A stretch of 64,000 nucleotides of DNA from Elephas maximus indicus (lineage: Eukaryota; Chordata; Mammalia; Proboscidea; Elephantidae): the NCBI RefSeq assembly GCF_024166365.1, contig NC_064837.1:82083553-82147552 (forward strand). Direction: 5' to 3'. A model generated the notes under the pieces. That model was not told where the DNA came from. It ran no database searches and saw nothing but the letters and a program-made list of their open reading frames with translations. The first letter of the stretch is position 1, and every line of letters begins with the position of its first letter. Of the stretch, positions 13,115 through 26,216 are shown piece after piece. The translations under genes were made by a program, and so were the position numbers.

Positions 13115-16100
13115 ATGACAGCACTAGATTCAAACCTATCTAATAATTACACTGAATGTAAATGGACTAAATGCACCAATAAAGAGACAGAGAGTCACAG
13201 ATTGGATAAAAAAAAAACATAATCCAGCTATGTGATGTCTACAAAAGACACACCTTAGACTTAGAGACACAAACTAAAACTCAAAGGATGGAAGAAATAC
13301 ATCAAGCAAACAACAATCAATAACAAGCAGGAGTAGCAATATTAATTTCTGACAAAATAGACTTTAAAGTTAAATCCACCACTAAGGATAAGGAAAGACA
13401 CTACATAATGATTAAAGGGACAATTTACTAGGAAGATATAACCATATTAAATACATATGCACCCAATGATAGGGCAGCAAGATACATAAAACAAACTCTA
13501 ACAGCACTGAAAAGTGAGATAGACAGCTCTGCAATTATAGTAGGAGACTTCAACACACCACATTTGGTGAAGGATAGGACATCCAGTAAGAAGCTCAGTA
13601 AAGACACTGAAGATCTAAATGCCACAATCAACAAACTTGACCTCATAGACATACAGAAAACTCCACCCAACAGCTGCAAAGTATACTTTCTTTTCTAGTG
13701 CACATGAAATATTCTCTAGAATAGACCACATATTAGGTCATAAAGCAAGCCTTAACAGAATCTAAAACATGTAAATATTACAAAGCATCTTCTCAGACCA
13801 TAAGGCCATAAAAGTAGAAGACAAAAACAGAAAAACCAGGGAAAAGAAATCAAATACTTGGAAACTGAACAATACCCTGCTCAAAAAAGACTGGATTAGA
13901 GAAGACATTAAAGAGGGAATAAACAAACTCATAGAATCCAATGAGAATGAAAACACTTCCTATCAGAACCTTTGGGATACAGAAAAAGCAGTGCTCAGAG
14001 GTCAATTTATGTCAATAAATGCAAACACACAAAAAGAAGAAAGGGCCAAAATCAAAGAACTGTCCCTACAACTTGGACACGAAGAAAGAGATTAACAAAA
14101 GAAACCCTCAGCAACCAGAAGAAAGTAAATAATAAAAATTAGAGCAGCATTAAATGAATTAGAGAACAGAAAACAATTGAAAGAGTTAACAAACAAAAAG
14201 CTGGTTATTTGAAAAAATTAAACAAAATTGGTAAACCATTGGCTAGACTGACAAAAGAAAAACAGGAAACAAATAAGCCGAATGAGAAATGAGATAGACG
14301 ATATTACAATAGACCCAGCTGAACTCTAAAGGATCATATCAGATTACTATGAAAAATTGTACTCTAACAAATTGGAAAACCTAGAAGAAATGGATGAATT
14401 CCTAGAAACACACTATCTACCTAAACTAACACAAACACAGGTAGAACAGCTAAACTGACAGATAACAAAAGAAGAGATTGAAAAAATAATCAAAAAACTC
14501 CCAACAAAAAAAAAGTCCTGGTTCTAACAGTTCTACTGCAGAGTTCTACCAGACTTTCAGAGAAGAGGTTACTCCACTACTACTAAAGGTATTTCAGACC
14601 ATAGAAGAGGCCGAAATACTCACAAACTCATTCTATGAAGCCAGCATATCCCTGATACCAAAACGAGCTGAAGACACCACAAAAAAGAAAATTACAGACC
14701 TATGTCCCACATGAACTGATATGCAACAATCCTCAACAAAACTCTAGCCAATAGAATTCAACAACATGTCAAAAAATAATTCACCATGACCAAGTGGGAT
14801 TCATACCAGGTATGCAGGGATGGTTCAACATTAGAAAAACAATTAATGTAATTCACCACATAAATAAAAAAAAAGACAAGAATCACATGAATTTATCGAT
14901 TGATGCAGAAAAGGCATTTGACAAAGTTCAACACCCATTCAGGACAAAAACTCTCAGCAAAATAGGAATAGAAGGAAAATTCCTCAACATAATAAAGGGC
15001 ATTTATACAAAGCCAACAGCCACTATCATCCTAAATGGAGTGAGCCTGACAGTAAGCTCCTAGAGAACAGAAACCAGACAAGGATGCGCCTTATCACCAG
15101 TTTTATTCAACATTGGGCTGGAAGTCCTAGCCAGAGCAATTAGGCTGCATAAAGAAATAAAGGGCATCCAGATTGAAAGGAAGAATAAAAGTATCTCCAT
15201 TTGCAGATGACATGATCATATACACAGAAAACCCTAAAAAATACTCAAGAAAACTACTGAAACTGATAGAAAAGTTCAGCAGAGTATTGGGATACAAGAT
15301 AAACATACAAAAATCAATTGAATTCCTCTACACCAACAAAAAGAACATCAAAGAAGAAATCACCAAATCAAAACCATATACAGTAGCCCCCGACAAGATA
15401 AAATACTTAGGAATAAATACAACCAGAGAAGTAAAAGACCTATACAAAGAAAACTACAAGACACTACTGCAAGAAACCCAAAAAGACTTAGCATTGTAAA
15501 AATGTCTGTTTTCCCAAAAGCTATCTATAGATTTAATGCAATTCTGATCCAAATTCCAACAACATTTTTTAATGAGATGGAGAAAGAAAGCACAAACTTC
15601 ATATGGAAGAGAAGAAGGCCCTGCATAAGGAAAGCATTGCTGAAAAAGGAGAACAAAGTGGGAGGCCTCACTCCACCTGTTGACAGTCAAAACAGCCTGG
15701 TACTTGTACAAAAACAGATACATAGACCAAAAGAACAGAATTGAGAATCCCAACATAAATACATCCACATGTGAGCAGCTGATATTTAACAAAGACCCAA
15801 ACTCAGTTAAATGGAGAAAAGACACTCTGTTTAGCCAATGGTGCTGGCATAACTGGATATCCATCTGCAAGAAAGAAAGAAAGAAAGAAGACCCCTATTT
15901 CACACCATCCACAGAAACGAACTCAAAATGCCTCAAAGTCCTAAATATCAAGTCAAAAATGATAAAGATCATGGGAGAAAAAATAGGGATAATTCTAGGG
16001 GCCCTAATGCATGGCATAAACGGTAAACCAAACATTACTAACAATGTAGAAGAGAAACTAGATAACTGGGAGCTCCTAAAAATCAAACACCTATGCTCAT

Positions 16101-16850
16101 CCAAAGAGTTAAGAGTAAAAAAGATTAACTACAGACTGGGAAAAAGTTTTTAGCTATGACGTATCTATCTGATCAGCGTCTGATCTCTAAAATCTACATG
16201 ATACTGCAAAACTCAACTACAAAAAGACAAATAACCCAATTAAAAATGGACAAAAGATATCAGCAGGTACTTCACTAAAGAAGACATTCAGATAGCTAAC
16301 AGATACATGAGGAAATGTTCATGATCATTAGCCATTAGAGAAATGCAAATCTGAACTACATTGGGATTCCATTTCACTCCAACAAGGCTGGCAATAATCA
16401 AAAAAACACAAAATAATAAATGTTGGAGAGGTTGTGCAAAGACTGGAACACTCTACACTGCTGGTGAGAATGTAAAATGGTACAACCACTTTGGAAGTCG
16501 ATTTGGCACTTACTTAAAAAACTAGAAATAGAAATACCATACCATCCAGCAATCCCACTCCTTGGACTATATCCTACAGAAATAAGAGCCTTTACATGAA
16601 CATATATATGCACACCCATGTTTATTGCAGCACTGTTTACAATAGCAAAAAGATGGAAGTGACCAAGGTGCCCATCAACAGATGAATGGATAAATAAATT
16701 ATGGTATATTCATACAATGGAATACTATGCATCAATAAAGAACAATGATGAATCCATGAAACATTTCATAACATGGAAGAATAAGGAAGGCATTATGCTG
16801 AGTGAAATTAGTTGCAAAAGGACAAGTATTGTATGAGACCACTATTTTAA
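13115..16850 (+). pseudogene. L1 copy B ORF2 remnant (endonuclease-reverse transcriptase)
   Basis: The ATG at 13115 begins the recognisable L1 endonuclease (MTAL.S.LS then NVNGLNAPIKRQ). The reverse transcriptase motif appears as PFADDM at about 15197-15214: the residue before FADD is changed to Pro, but both catalytic Asp codons are kept. Open pieces include 14794-15063 ([15 protein letters not shown], the fingers region), 15173-15499 and 15680-16153. The C-terminal part near 16450-16850 contains the conserved Trp/Cys block and ends at a stop at 16848-16850. Unlike copy A, the endonuclease region is present once. Multiple frameshifts and stops. Confidence 0.92.
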
Positions 16851-17845
16851 GAACTCTAAAAATACTTTAAACAGAGAAGAAAATAGTCTTTGATGGTTTA
16901 GAGAGGGGGGAGGGAGGGAGGAAGAGGGGTATTCACTAAGTAGATAGTAGATAAGAATTATTTTAGATGAAGGAAAAGACAACACACTATACAGGAGAGG
17001 TCAGCACAACTGCACTAAACCAAAAGGAAAGAAGTTTCCTGAATAAACTGAATGCTTCGAAGGCCAGCGTAGCAGGGGCAGGGGTATGGGGACCATGGTT
17101 TCAGGGCACATCTAAGTCAATTGGCATAATAAAATCTATTAAGAAAACATTCTGCATCGCACTTTGGAGAGTGGCGTCTGCGGTCTTAAATGCTAGCAAG
17201 TGACCATCTAAGATGCATCAATTGGTCTCAACCCACCTGGATCAAAGGAGAATGAAGAACTCCAAAGACACAAGGTAATTACAAGCCCAAGAGACAGACA
17301 GGGCCATATAAACCAGAGACTATACCAGCCTGAGACCAGAAGAACTAGATGGTCCCCAGCTACAACTGATGACTGCCCTAACAGGGAACACAACAGAGAT
17401 CCCCTGAGGCAGCATGAGAGCAGTGGGATGCAGACATCAAGTTCTCGTAAATAGACCAGACTTAATGGCTTGACTGAGACTAGCAGGTCCCCCGACCTTC
17501 CGTTAACCCAAGACAGGAACCATTCCCAAAGCTAACTCTTCAGACAGGGACTGGACTGGACTACGGGATAGAAAACGATGCTGGTAAAGGTTGAGCTTCT
17601 TGGATCAAATAGACATATGAGACTACGTGGGCAGCTCCTGTCTGGGAGGAGATGAGATGGCAGAGGGGATCAGAACCTGGCCAAATGGACACGAAAAATA
17701 GAGATTAGAGGGAAGGATTGTGCTGTCTCATTTGGGGGAGAGCAACTAAGAGTATATAGCAAGATGTATATAAATTTTTGTATGAGAGACTGACTTGATT
17801 TGTAAACTTTCGTTTAAAACACAATAAAAATTAAAATAAAATAAT
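16851..17845 (+). other. L1 copy B 3'UTR with G-rich polypurine tract
   Basis: Matches the 3'UTR of copy A along its length. The G-rich tract lies at about 16901-16930. It ends in AATAAA followed by an A-rich stretch at about 17822-17845. Confidence 0.85.
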
Positions 17846-18000
17846 GTATGAAATGACAATGCTGTATGCATCAGAAGTTTAAAAATGTAAACATCATATG
17901 TCTGCCAGTGTAAAAAATTAATGAAGGTAAGGATAATATTTCTTGTCACACCTATATTCTCTGCATTCACAATGATGACTGTGCCCCTAAAAATGTTTTT

Positions 18001-18107
18001 GTTGCTAGGTGCCGTCAAGTCGGTTTCAACTCATAGTGATCCTATGTAGAAGAGAAGGAAGTACTGCCCAGTCCTGTGCCATCCTCACAATTCTTGTTGT
18101 TAAAGAT
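18001..18107 (-). mobile_element. RTE 3'-end fragment
   Basis: About 107 bases matching the terminal part of the RTE copies here (GTTGCTAGGTGCCGTCAAGTCGG at its outer end, then CTGCCCAGTCCTGTGCCATCC). 5'-truncated and too short to carry coding sequence. Confidence 0.75.
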
Positions 18108-18267
18108 GTTAGGCAATTTGTCATTCATATAGGAAACAAAGGGGAGAAATCAGAATGAACGAAAAAATTAATATGAATAGATAGCTAACAGATACATGAG
18201 GAAATGCTCATGTATTTGCACTTTATACATAAAACTACTCTAAATGGGAAACATATCTAAATGATAC

Positions 18268-19160
18268 GTGTTATTAGGTGCTATCCTGTCAGTTCCAACT
18301 CATAGTGACCCTATGTACAACAGAACGAAACACTGGCTGGTCCTGCATCATCCTCATAATTGTTGTTACTTTTGAGCCTATTGTTGTAGCCACTGTGTCA
18401 ATCCATCTCGCTGAAGGTCTTCCTCTTTTTGCTGACTGTGATGGATAAGATTATGTGTCAACTTGGTTAGGCCATGATTCTCAGTGTTTATATGTGATCG
18501 CCCCATGATGGGATCTTCTATGAGTAGCCAATCAGTTGAAAGAGAGTTTCTTTGGGTGTGTGGTCTGCATCTGAATACAAGCGGATGTTCTGGCCTTTTG
18601 CCTGCTTGGAATCCTGAAGCTGTCTCCTGTTCCTGTGACTGCCAGTTCCCGGGACTTGAGCTAGCAGCTTACCTTTTGACCTTGAGATTCATTGATCTTC
18701 ACAGCCTGTGAACGAGAGCTCTGCTCTCCAACCTAAGGATCTTGGGTTTGCCAGCCCCTGAAGCTATGTGAATCAGGAGAATTCTCTATTCTGATCCATG
18801 GACTTGGAATGTTCTGGCTTCTACAATTGTATGAGCTGTTTCCTTGATATAACTCTCTCTCTATATATATATTTATTTATACAATTTACTGGTTTTGCTT
18901 CTCTAGAGAACACGGCCTAGCACACTGTCCTTCTCCTTTAGCAAGCACGATGTCATTTTCCAGGGACTGGTCACTCCTGATAACACATCCAAAGTATGTG
19001 ACAAGTCTCACCATCCTCACTTCAAAGGAGCCCTTGTCTGTATTTCTTCCAAGACAGATTTGTTTGTCTTTCTCGCCAACATCATAATTCAAAGGTATCA
19101 ATTCCTATTTGGTCTTCCTTATTCGTTGTCCAGATTTTGCATGCAAAATGATATGTAAAA
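18268..19160 (-). mobile_element. RTE 3' fragment split by an LTR insertion
   Basis: Two blocks (18268-18436 and 18922-19160) together form a collinear ~410-base RTE 3' region, aligning with 25345-25760. The break falls in the segment that other copies read as CTGACCCTGTACTCTGCCAAG. The intervening 18437-18921 is an LTR-like insertion. A minus-strand coding scrap (19101-18886) includes the RTE-type VRLVTYFGCVIRSDQSLE. Confidence 0.8.
18437..18921 (+). mobile_element. LTR-like insertion within an RTE fragment
   Basis: A 485-base block beginning TGTGATGG and ending near CTAGCA interrupts the RTE. Its end (ATATAACTCTCTCT, then TCTCTAGAGAACACGGC) resembles mammalian ERVL/MaLR-type LTR 3' ends. 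Contains a short TA-rich simple repeat at about 18858-18882. I could not define an unambiguous target duplication, so orientation and class are tentative. Confidence 0.55.
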
Positions 19161-19164
19161 ATAT

Positions 19165-20330
19165 AATGATTCAAGAAGAGAAACTAGGAGAAAATTGTGT
19201 AACTTTGAATTAAGCAACAAGTTTTAGATATAACGTCAAGAACATGATGGATAACCAAAATTGATAATGGATTTTATCAAAATTATAAACCTTTCCTCTG
19301 TGAAAGACACTGTTAAGAGAATAAAATAGCAAGTCAAAGAATTAAATTGGGCATTCCCAAATCACTTCTCTGATAAAGGATGTAATTTCAGAGCATATAA
19401 AGAAAGCTCAAACTCAACAAAATCAAGGAAAAATATATGTATAAAAAAATGGAAAGAGAAATCTTGTCAAAATCAGTTTATTGATACCAACAAGCACAGA
19501 AAAAAACACTGAGCATCATTGTACAGAAGGAAAATATAAAACTTAAAACCAAAATGTGACAGTTTCATTTACCTGTTAGAACAACTAGAGTCAAAAAAAA
19601 AAAAAAAACCTCAAAATGTTGCAGAGAACGTGGAGAAACAGGAACTCACACATTTCTGGTGGAATGCAAAATGGCAGGGTGACTTTTTAGAAAAGTAAGA
19701 CAGTTTCTTATTACATTCAACATACACTTACCATGGAACTCAGCAACCCCACTCCTACATGTTTTGCCCAATTGAAATGAGAACTTATATTTACAAAAAT
19801 GTATCTGTGATAGTGCATGTAACATCTTTATTTATAATCACCAAAAACTGGAGGCCATTCTAATGTGCTTTGGTAGGTGAATGGATAAACAAACTGTGAA
19901 ATATCCATATAATGGAAAACTAATCTAAATTATAAAGGAATAAATTCTTGATTCACAAATAAACATGGCTGAAACACAAGTTCATTTTTCTAAAGTGAAA
20001 GAAGCCAGACTCAAGGCTTTATATTGTATGACCCTATTTGTATGGGTTTCTAGAGTGACAAAAATATAGGGATTGATAACAAAACAGGGTTTGGCAGGGG
20101 TTGTGAGACGAAAAAAATGTTAACTAAATAAGTGTAACATAAAAACTGTGAGATGGTGCAGGTGGATGCATGACTCCAAGCATTTTTCAACATCTACATA
20201 ACAGCAAAGCACTATTTTTATAGACTGTGAATTAAAAATAATTACCAGGATGTTGGTGAACTCAAAATGCAGTGCAGATTGAAATTACTTTTTTGTGAAT
20301 TAATGAGATATTTAACAAATGAGACAGCAC
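19165..20330 (+). mobile_element. Ancient L1 fragment (end of ORF2 and 3'UTR)
   Basis: Highly diverged L1 sequence in sense orientation. The characteristic ORF2 C-terminal region is visible as GCAGAGAACGTGGAGAAAC then GGTGGAATGCAAAATGG at about 19620-19675, followed by AATGGATAAACAAACTGTG (about 19880). It belongs to a much older L1 layer than copies A-C. No long ORF survives. Confidence 0.75.
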
Positions 20331-21410
20331 TGGGTTTTTTTTTTTAACAAATGAGAAGGCTAGTAAGAAAATCACTATGTTGAGTAATTTTGAGAAACAG
20401 AATTTAAAATTTTTTTTTATTGTGCTTTAAGTGAAAGCTTGCAAATCAAGTCAGTCTCTCACACAAAAACTTATATACACCTTGCTACACACTCCCAATT
20501 GCTCTCCCCCTAATGAGACAGCCAGCTCCCTCCTTCCACTCTCTCTTTTCGTGTACACTTCACAAGCTTCTAGCTCCCTCTATCCTGTCATCTCCCCTCC
20601 AGGGAGGAGATGCCAACAGAGTCTCAAGTGTCCACCTGATCTAAGAAGCTCACGCCTCGTCAGCATTCCTCTCCAATCCATTGTCCAGCCCAATCCTTGT
20701 TTGAAGAGTTGGCTTTGGGAATGGTTCCTATCCTGGGCCAACAGAAGGTCTGGAGGCCATGACCACCAGGGTCCTTCTAGTCTCAGTCAGACCATTAAGT
20801 CTGGTCTTTTTACGAGAATTTGGGGTCTATATCCCACTGCTCTCCTGCTCCCTCAGGGCTTTTCTGTTGTGTTCCCTGTCAGGACACTCATCGGTTGTAG
20901 CCAGGCATCTTCTAGCTCTTCTGGTCTCAGGCTGATGTAGTTTCTGCTTTATGTGGCCCTTTCTGTCTCTTGGGCTTGTAATTACCTTGTGTCCTTGGTG
21001 TTCTTCATTCTCGTTTGATCCAGGTGGGTTGAGACCAATTGATGTATCTTAGATGGCTGCTTCTAGCGTTTAAGACCCCAGACGCCACTCTTCAAACTGG
21101 GATGCAGAATGTTTTCTTATTAGGTTTTATTATGCCAATTGACTTAGATGTCCCCTGAACCATGGTCCCCAAACCACTGCCCCTGCTATGCTGAACTTTG
21201 AAGCATTCAGTTTATTCAGGAAACTTCTTTGCTTTTGGTTTAGTCCAGTTGTGCTGACCTCCCCTGTATTGTGTGCTGTCTTTCCCTTCACCTAAAGTAG
21301 TTCTTATCTACTATCTAATTAGTGAATGCCCCTCTCTCCCCCTCCCCCCTCCCCCCTCTGGTAACCACAAAAGTGTGTTTTCTTCTCAGTTTAAACTATT
21401 TATCAAGTTC

Positions 21411-24400
21411 TTATAACAGTGGTCTTATACAATATTTCTCCTTTTGTAACTGGCTATTTTCACTCGGCATAATGCCTTCCAGGTTCCTCCATGTTATGAA
21501 ATATTTCACAGATTCCTCGCTGTTCTTTATTGATGCGTACTGTTCCATTGTGTGACTATACCAAAATTTATTTATCCATTCATCCGTTGATAGGCACCTT
21601 GGTTGCTTCCATCTTTTTGCTATTGTAAACAGTGCTGCAATAAACATGGGAGTGCATATATCTGTTCATGTAAAGGCTCTTATTTCTCTAGGATATATTC
21701 CAAGGGGTGAGATTGCTGGATCGTATGGTAGCTCTATTTCGAGCTCTTTAAGAAGTGCCAAATGGATTTCCAAAGTGGTTGTACCATTTTACGTTCCCAC
21801 CTGCAGCGCGTAAGTGTTCCAATCTCTCCACAGCCTCTCCAACATTTATTATTTTGTGTTTTTTGGATTGATGCCAGCCTTGCTGGAGTGAGATGGAATC
21901 TCGTTGTAGTTTTGGTTTGTATTTCTCTAATGGCTAATGATCGTGAGACTTGCCTCATATATCTGTTAGCTACCCGAATGTCTTCTTTAGTGAAGTGTCT
22001 TTTGCCCATTTTTTAATTGGGTTGTTTGTCTCTTTCAGTTGAGTTTTTACAGTATCATGTAGATTTTAGAGAACACGTGCTGATCAAAAATGTCATAGCT
22101 AAAAACATTTTCTCAATCTTAGGTAATCTTTTTACTCTTTTTGTGAAGTCTTTGGATGAGTGTAGGTGTTTGATTTTTAGGAGCTCCCAGTTATCTAGTT
22201 TTTCTTCTGCATTTTTAGTAATGTTTTGTATACTGTTTATGCCATGTATTAGGGCTCCTAACATTGTCCCTATTTTTTCTTTCATGATCTTTATCGTTTT
22301 AGATTTTATACATAGGTCTTTGATCCGTTTTGAGCTTGTTCTTGTACATGGAGTGAGGTATGGGTTTTGGTTCATTTTTTTGCAGATGGATATCCAGTTA
22401 TGCTGGCACCATTTGTTAAAAAGACTGTGTTGTTCCCATTTAACTGTTTTCAGGCCTTTGTCAAATATCAACTGCTCATGTGTGGATGGATTTATGTCTG
22501 GATTCTCAATTCGGTTCCATTGGTCTAAGTATCTGCTTTTGTACAAGTACCAGGCTATTTTGACTACTGTGGCAGTATAATAGGTCCTAAAATCAGGTAG
22601 AGTAAGGCCTCCCACTTTGTTCTTCTTTTTCATTAATACTTTACTTATCTGGGGTCTCTTTCCTTTCAATATGAAGTTGGGGATTTGTTTTTCCATTTCA
22701 TTAAAGAATGTCATTGGAATTTGGATTGGAATTGCATTAAATGTATAGATCACTTTGGGCAGCATAGACATTTTTATAATTTGAAGGCTTCCTGTCCATG
22801 AGCAAGGTATATTTTTCCACTTAAGTAGGTCTCTTTTGGTTTCTTGCAGAAGTGTTTTGCAGTTTTCTTTGTAAAGGTCTTTTACATCTCTGCTAAGATT
22901 TATTCCTAAGTATTTTATCTTCTTGGGTGCTTATTTTATCTTCTTGGGGCTACTGTAAATGGTATTCATTTGGTGATTTCCTCTTCGAATTTCTTTTTGT
23001 TGGTGTAGATTTTTGTATGTTTATCTTGTATCCTGATACTCTGCTGAACTCATCTATTAGTTTCAGTAGTTTTCTGGAGGATTCCTTAGGGTTTTCTGTG
23101 TATAAGATCATGTCGTCTGCAAATAGATATAATTTTTCTTCTTCCTTGCCAATCTGGATGCCTTTATTTCTTTATCTAGCCTAATTGCTCTGGCTACGAC
23201 CTCCAGCACAATGTTGAATAACAGCAGTGATAAAGGGTATCCTTGTCTGGTTCTCTATCTCAATGGGAATGCTTTCAGGCTCTCTCCTTTTAGGAGCATG
23301 TTGGCTGTTGGCTTTGTATAAACTCCCTTTATTATGTTGAGGAATTTTCCTTCTCTTTCTATTTTGCTGAGAGTTTTTATCCTGAATGGGGTGTTGAATC
23401 TGTCAAATACCTTTTCTGCATCAATTGATAAAATCATATGATTCTTGTCTTTTATTTATGTGGTGGATTACATTAATTGTTTTTCTAATGTTGAACCATT
23501 CCTGCATACCTGGTATGAACCCCACTTGGTCATGGTGAATTATTTTTGACATGTTGTTGAATTCTATTGGCTAGAATTTTGTTGAGGATTGTTGCATATC
23601 AGTTCATGTGGGACATAGGTCTGTAATTTTCTTTTTTGTGGTGTCTTCAGCTCGTTTTGGTATCAGGGATATGCTGGCTTCATAGAATGCGTTTGGGAGT
23701 ATTCCGTCCTATTCTATGGTCTGAAATACCTTTAGTAGTAGTGGAGTTACCGCTTCTCTGAAAGTCTGGTAGAACCATGCAGTGAAGCTGTCAGAGCCAG
23801 GACTTTTTTTGTTGGGAGTTTTTTGATTATCTTTTCAATCTCTTCTTTTGTTATCTGTCAGTTTAGCTGTTCTACCTGTCTTTGTGTTAGTTTAGGTAGA
23901 TAGTGTTTTTCTAGGAATTCATCTATTTCTTGTAGGTTTTCCAATTTGTTAGAGTACAATTTCTCGTAGTCATCTGATATGCTTCTTTTAATTTCAGCTG
24001 GGTCTGTTGTAATATCACCCATCTCAATTCTTATTCAGGTTATTTGTTTTCTCTCCTGTTTTTCTTTTGTGAGTTCGGCCTATGGTTTATCAATTTTTTT
24101 GATTTTTTCAAAGAACCAGCTTTTGGTCTTGTTAATTTTTTCATTTGTTTTTCTGTTTTCTATTTCATTCAGTTCGGCTCTAATTTTTATTAAACATTTT
24201 CTTCTGGTGCCTGAGGGTTTATTTTTTTGTTTTCTTTATATTTATTCAAGTTGTAGGGATAATTCTTAGATTTTGGCCCTTTCTTCTTTTTAGTATGTGT
24301 GCATTTATTGATATAAATTGACCTCTGAGCACTGCTTTCACTGTGTCCTAAAGGTTCTGATAGGAAGTGTTTTCATTCTCATTGAATTCTATGTATTCCT

Positions 24401-25144
24401 TTATTCCATCCTTAAAGTCTTCTATAAATCAATCTTTTTTGAGCAGGGTATTGTTCAATTACCAAGTGTTTGATTTCTTTTCCCTGTTTTTTTCTGTTAT
24501 TGATTTCCACTTTTATAGCCTTATGGTCAGAGAAGATGCTTTGTAATATTTACATGTTTTGGATTCTGCTAAGGCTTGCTTTATGACCTAATATGTGGTC
24601 TACTCTAGAGAATGTTCCATGTGCACTAGAAAAGAAAGTATACTTGTTTGCTGTAGGTCTATGAGGTCCTGTTGCTTGATTGTGGCATTTAGATCTTCTG
24701 CATCTTTATTGATCTTCTTTCGGGATGTCTTGTCCTTTACTGAAAGTGATGTGTTGAAGTCTCCTACTATTATTGTGAAGCTGTCTATCTCATTTTTCAA
24801 TGTTGATAGAGTTTCTTTTATGTATCTTTTAGCCCTATCATTGCGTGCATAAACATTAAGTATGGTTATATCTTCCTTTATAATGAACTTAACTTTAAAG
24901 CCTATTTGTCAGAAATTAATATTGTCACTGCTGCTCTTTTTTGATCGTTGTTTGCTTGATATATTTTTTCCATCCTTTGAGTTTTAGTTTGTTTGTGTCT
25001 CGAAGTCTAAGGTGTCTCTTGTGGGCAGCATATAGACAGATCGTGTTTTTTAATCCATTCTGCCACTCTCTGTCTCTTTATTGGTACATTTAGTCCATTT
25101 ACATTCAGCGTGACTATGGATATGTATGAATTTAATGTTATCAT
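21411..25144 (-). pseudogene. L1 copy C ORF2 remnant (endonuclease-reverse transcriptase)
   Basis: Reads from the ATG complement at 25144 down to the stop at 21411, about 1,245 codons and thus full length. Endonuclease pieces lie in 24800-24600 (IDSFTIIVGDFNTSLSVKD). The reverse transcriptase motif YLFADDM is intact at about 23126-23106. The 238-codon open stretch 22771-22055 covers the region after the RT domain (MSMLPKVIYTFNAIPIQIP through ELLKIKHLHSSKDF). Frameshifts and stops occur in between, for example at 23255 and 24600. Close to copies A and B in sequence. Confidence 0.92.
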
Positions 25145-25337
25145 TTTGATGTCTTTTTGTGTGTGTTGTTAACAGTTTCTTTCTCCCACTTAATTTTATG
25201 TGCTGAGTAGATTATATATAGTCCTTACCTCATATTCATTGTTGTTGATTTTGTTTCTGCTGAGTATTTTTTTCTTGTATTTTATTTTGATGAGTAGAAT
25301 ACTTTGTCTTCTTTTGGTTACCTTATTATTTACCCCT

Positions 25338-26216
25338 GTTGTTGTCATTGTTAGGTGCCATCGAGTCTGTTCCGGCTCGTAGCGACCCTATGCACAACAG
25401 AACAAAACACTGCCCGGTCCTGCGCCATCCTTACAATAGTTATTATGCTTGAGCTCATTGTTGCAGCACTGTGTCAATCCACCTTTTTGAGGGTCTTCCT
25501 CTTTTCCACTGACCTTGTAGTCTGCCAAGCATGATGTCCTTCTCTAGGGACTGATCCCTCCTGACAACAAGTCCAAAGTATGTAAGACACATCTCGCCAT
25601 CCTTGCTTCTAAGGAGCATTCTGGCCGCACTTCTTCCAAGACAGATGTGTTCGTTCTTTTGACAGTCCATGGTATATTCAAATTTCTTCGCCAACACCAC
25701 AATTTAAAGGTGTCAACTCTTGTTCAGTCTTCCTTATTTATTGTCCAGCTTTCACATGCATATGATGCAATTAAAAATACCATGGCTTGGGTCAGGCACA
25801 CCTTAGTCTTCAGGGTGACATCTTTGCTCTTCAACACTTTGAAGAGGTCCTTTGCAGCAGATTTGCCCAATGCAATGCGTGTTTTGATTTCTTGACTGCT
25901 GCTTCTGTGGCTGTTGATTGTGGATTCAAATAAAATGAAATCCTCGACAACTTTAATCTTTTCTCCATTTATCATGATGTTACTCATTGGTACAGTTGTG
26001 AGGATTTTTGTTTTCTTTATGTTGAGGTGTAATCCATACTGAAGGCTGTGGTCTTTGATCTTCATTAGTAAGTACTTCAAGTCCTCTTCACTTTCAGCAA
26101 GCAAGGTTGTGTCATCTGCATAACGCGGGTTGTTAATGAGTCTTCCTCCAATCCTGATGTCCTGTTCTTATTCATATAGTCCAGCTTCTCGGATTATTTC
26201 TTCAGCATACAGTTTA
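25338..26216 (-). mobile_element. 5'-truncated RTE inserted in the inter-ORF spacer of L1 copy C
   Basis: An 879-base RTE 3' portion. The minus strand encodes the end of the reverse transcriptase: YADDT at about 26124-26110, then LAESEEDLKYLLMKIKDHS and INGEKIKVVEDFILFE (open stretch 26104-25724) and a C-terminal scrap at 25700-25455. The flanks are L1 spacer: GGTTACCTTATTATTTACCCC on the left and AAATTTACCCTTAG on the right. ATTTACCC is present on both sides and is a plausible 8-base target duplication. The insertion is younger than L1 copy C. Confidence 0.9.

Larger units (their letters stand above)
11011..17845 (+). mobile_element. L1 LINE, copy B (5'-truncated within the 5'UTR)
   Basis: Sense-strand L1 with most of a 5'UTR (11011-11647), ORF1 (11648 to about 12680), spacer, ORF2 (13115-16850), 3'UTR and an A-rich tail. 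Its 5'UTR aligns with the reverse complement of copy C from about 28062 downward, so roughly 650 bases of the full 5' end are missing; this is the usual 5' truncation. All ORFs are broken. It lies tail-to-tail with copy C, with about 2.56 kb between their 3' ends. Confidence 0.93.

Noticed and set aside
11011-17845. Target duplication for L1 copy B (ATAATGC...GACAAATCTG near 10988 versus ATAATG...GACAATGCTG near 17845)
   Set aside because: Similarity is patchy and needs gaps; not strong enough to state a duplication.
20431-20940. 169-codon plus-strand open frame, with similar 123-158 codon frames at 62286-62879 and 5662-6051
   Set aside because: They recur in every copy of the L1 3'UTR on either strand, with no conservation of a start or protein; they are chance frames in the 3'UTR.
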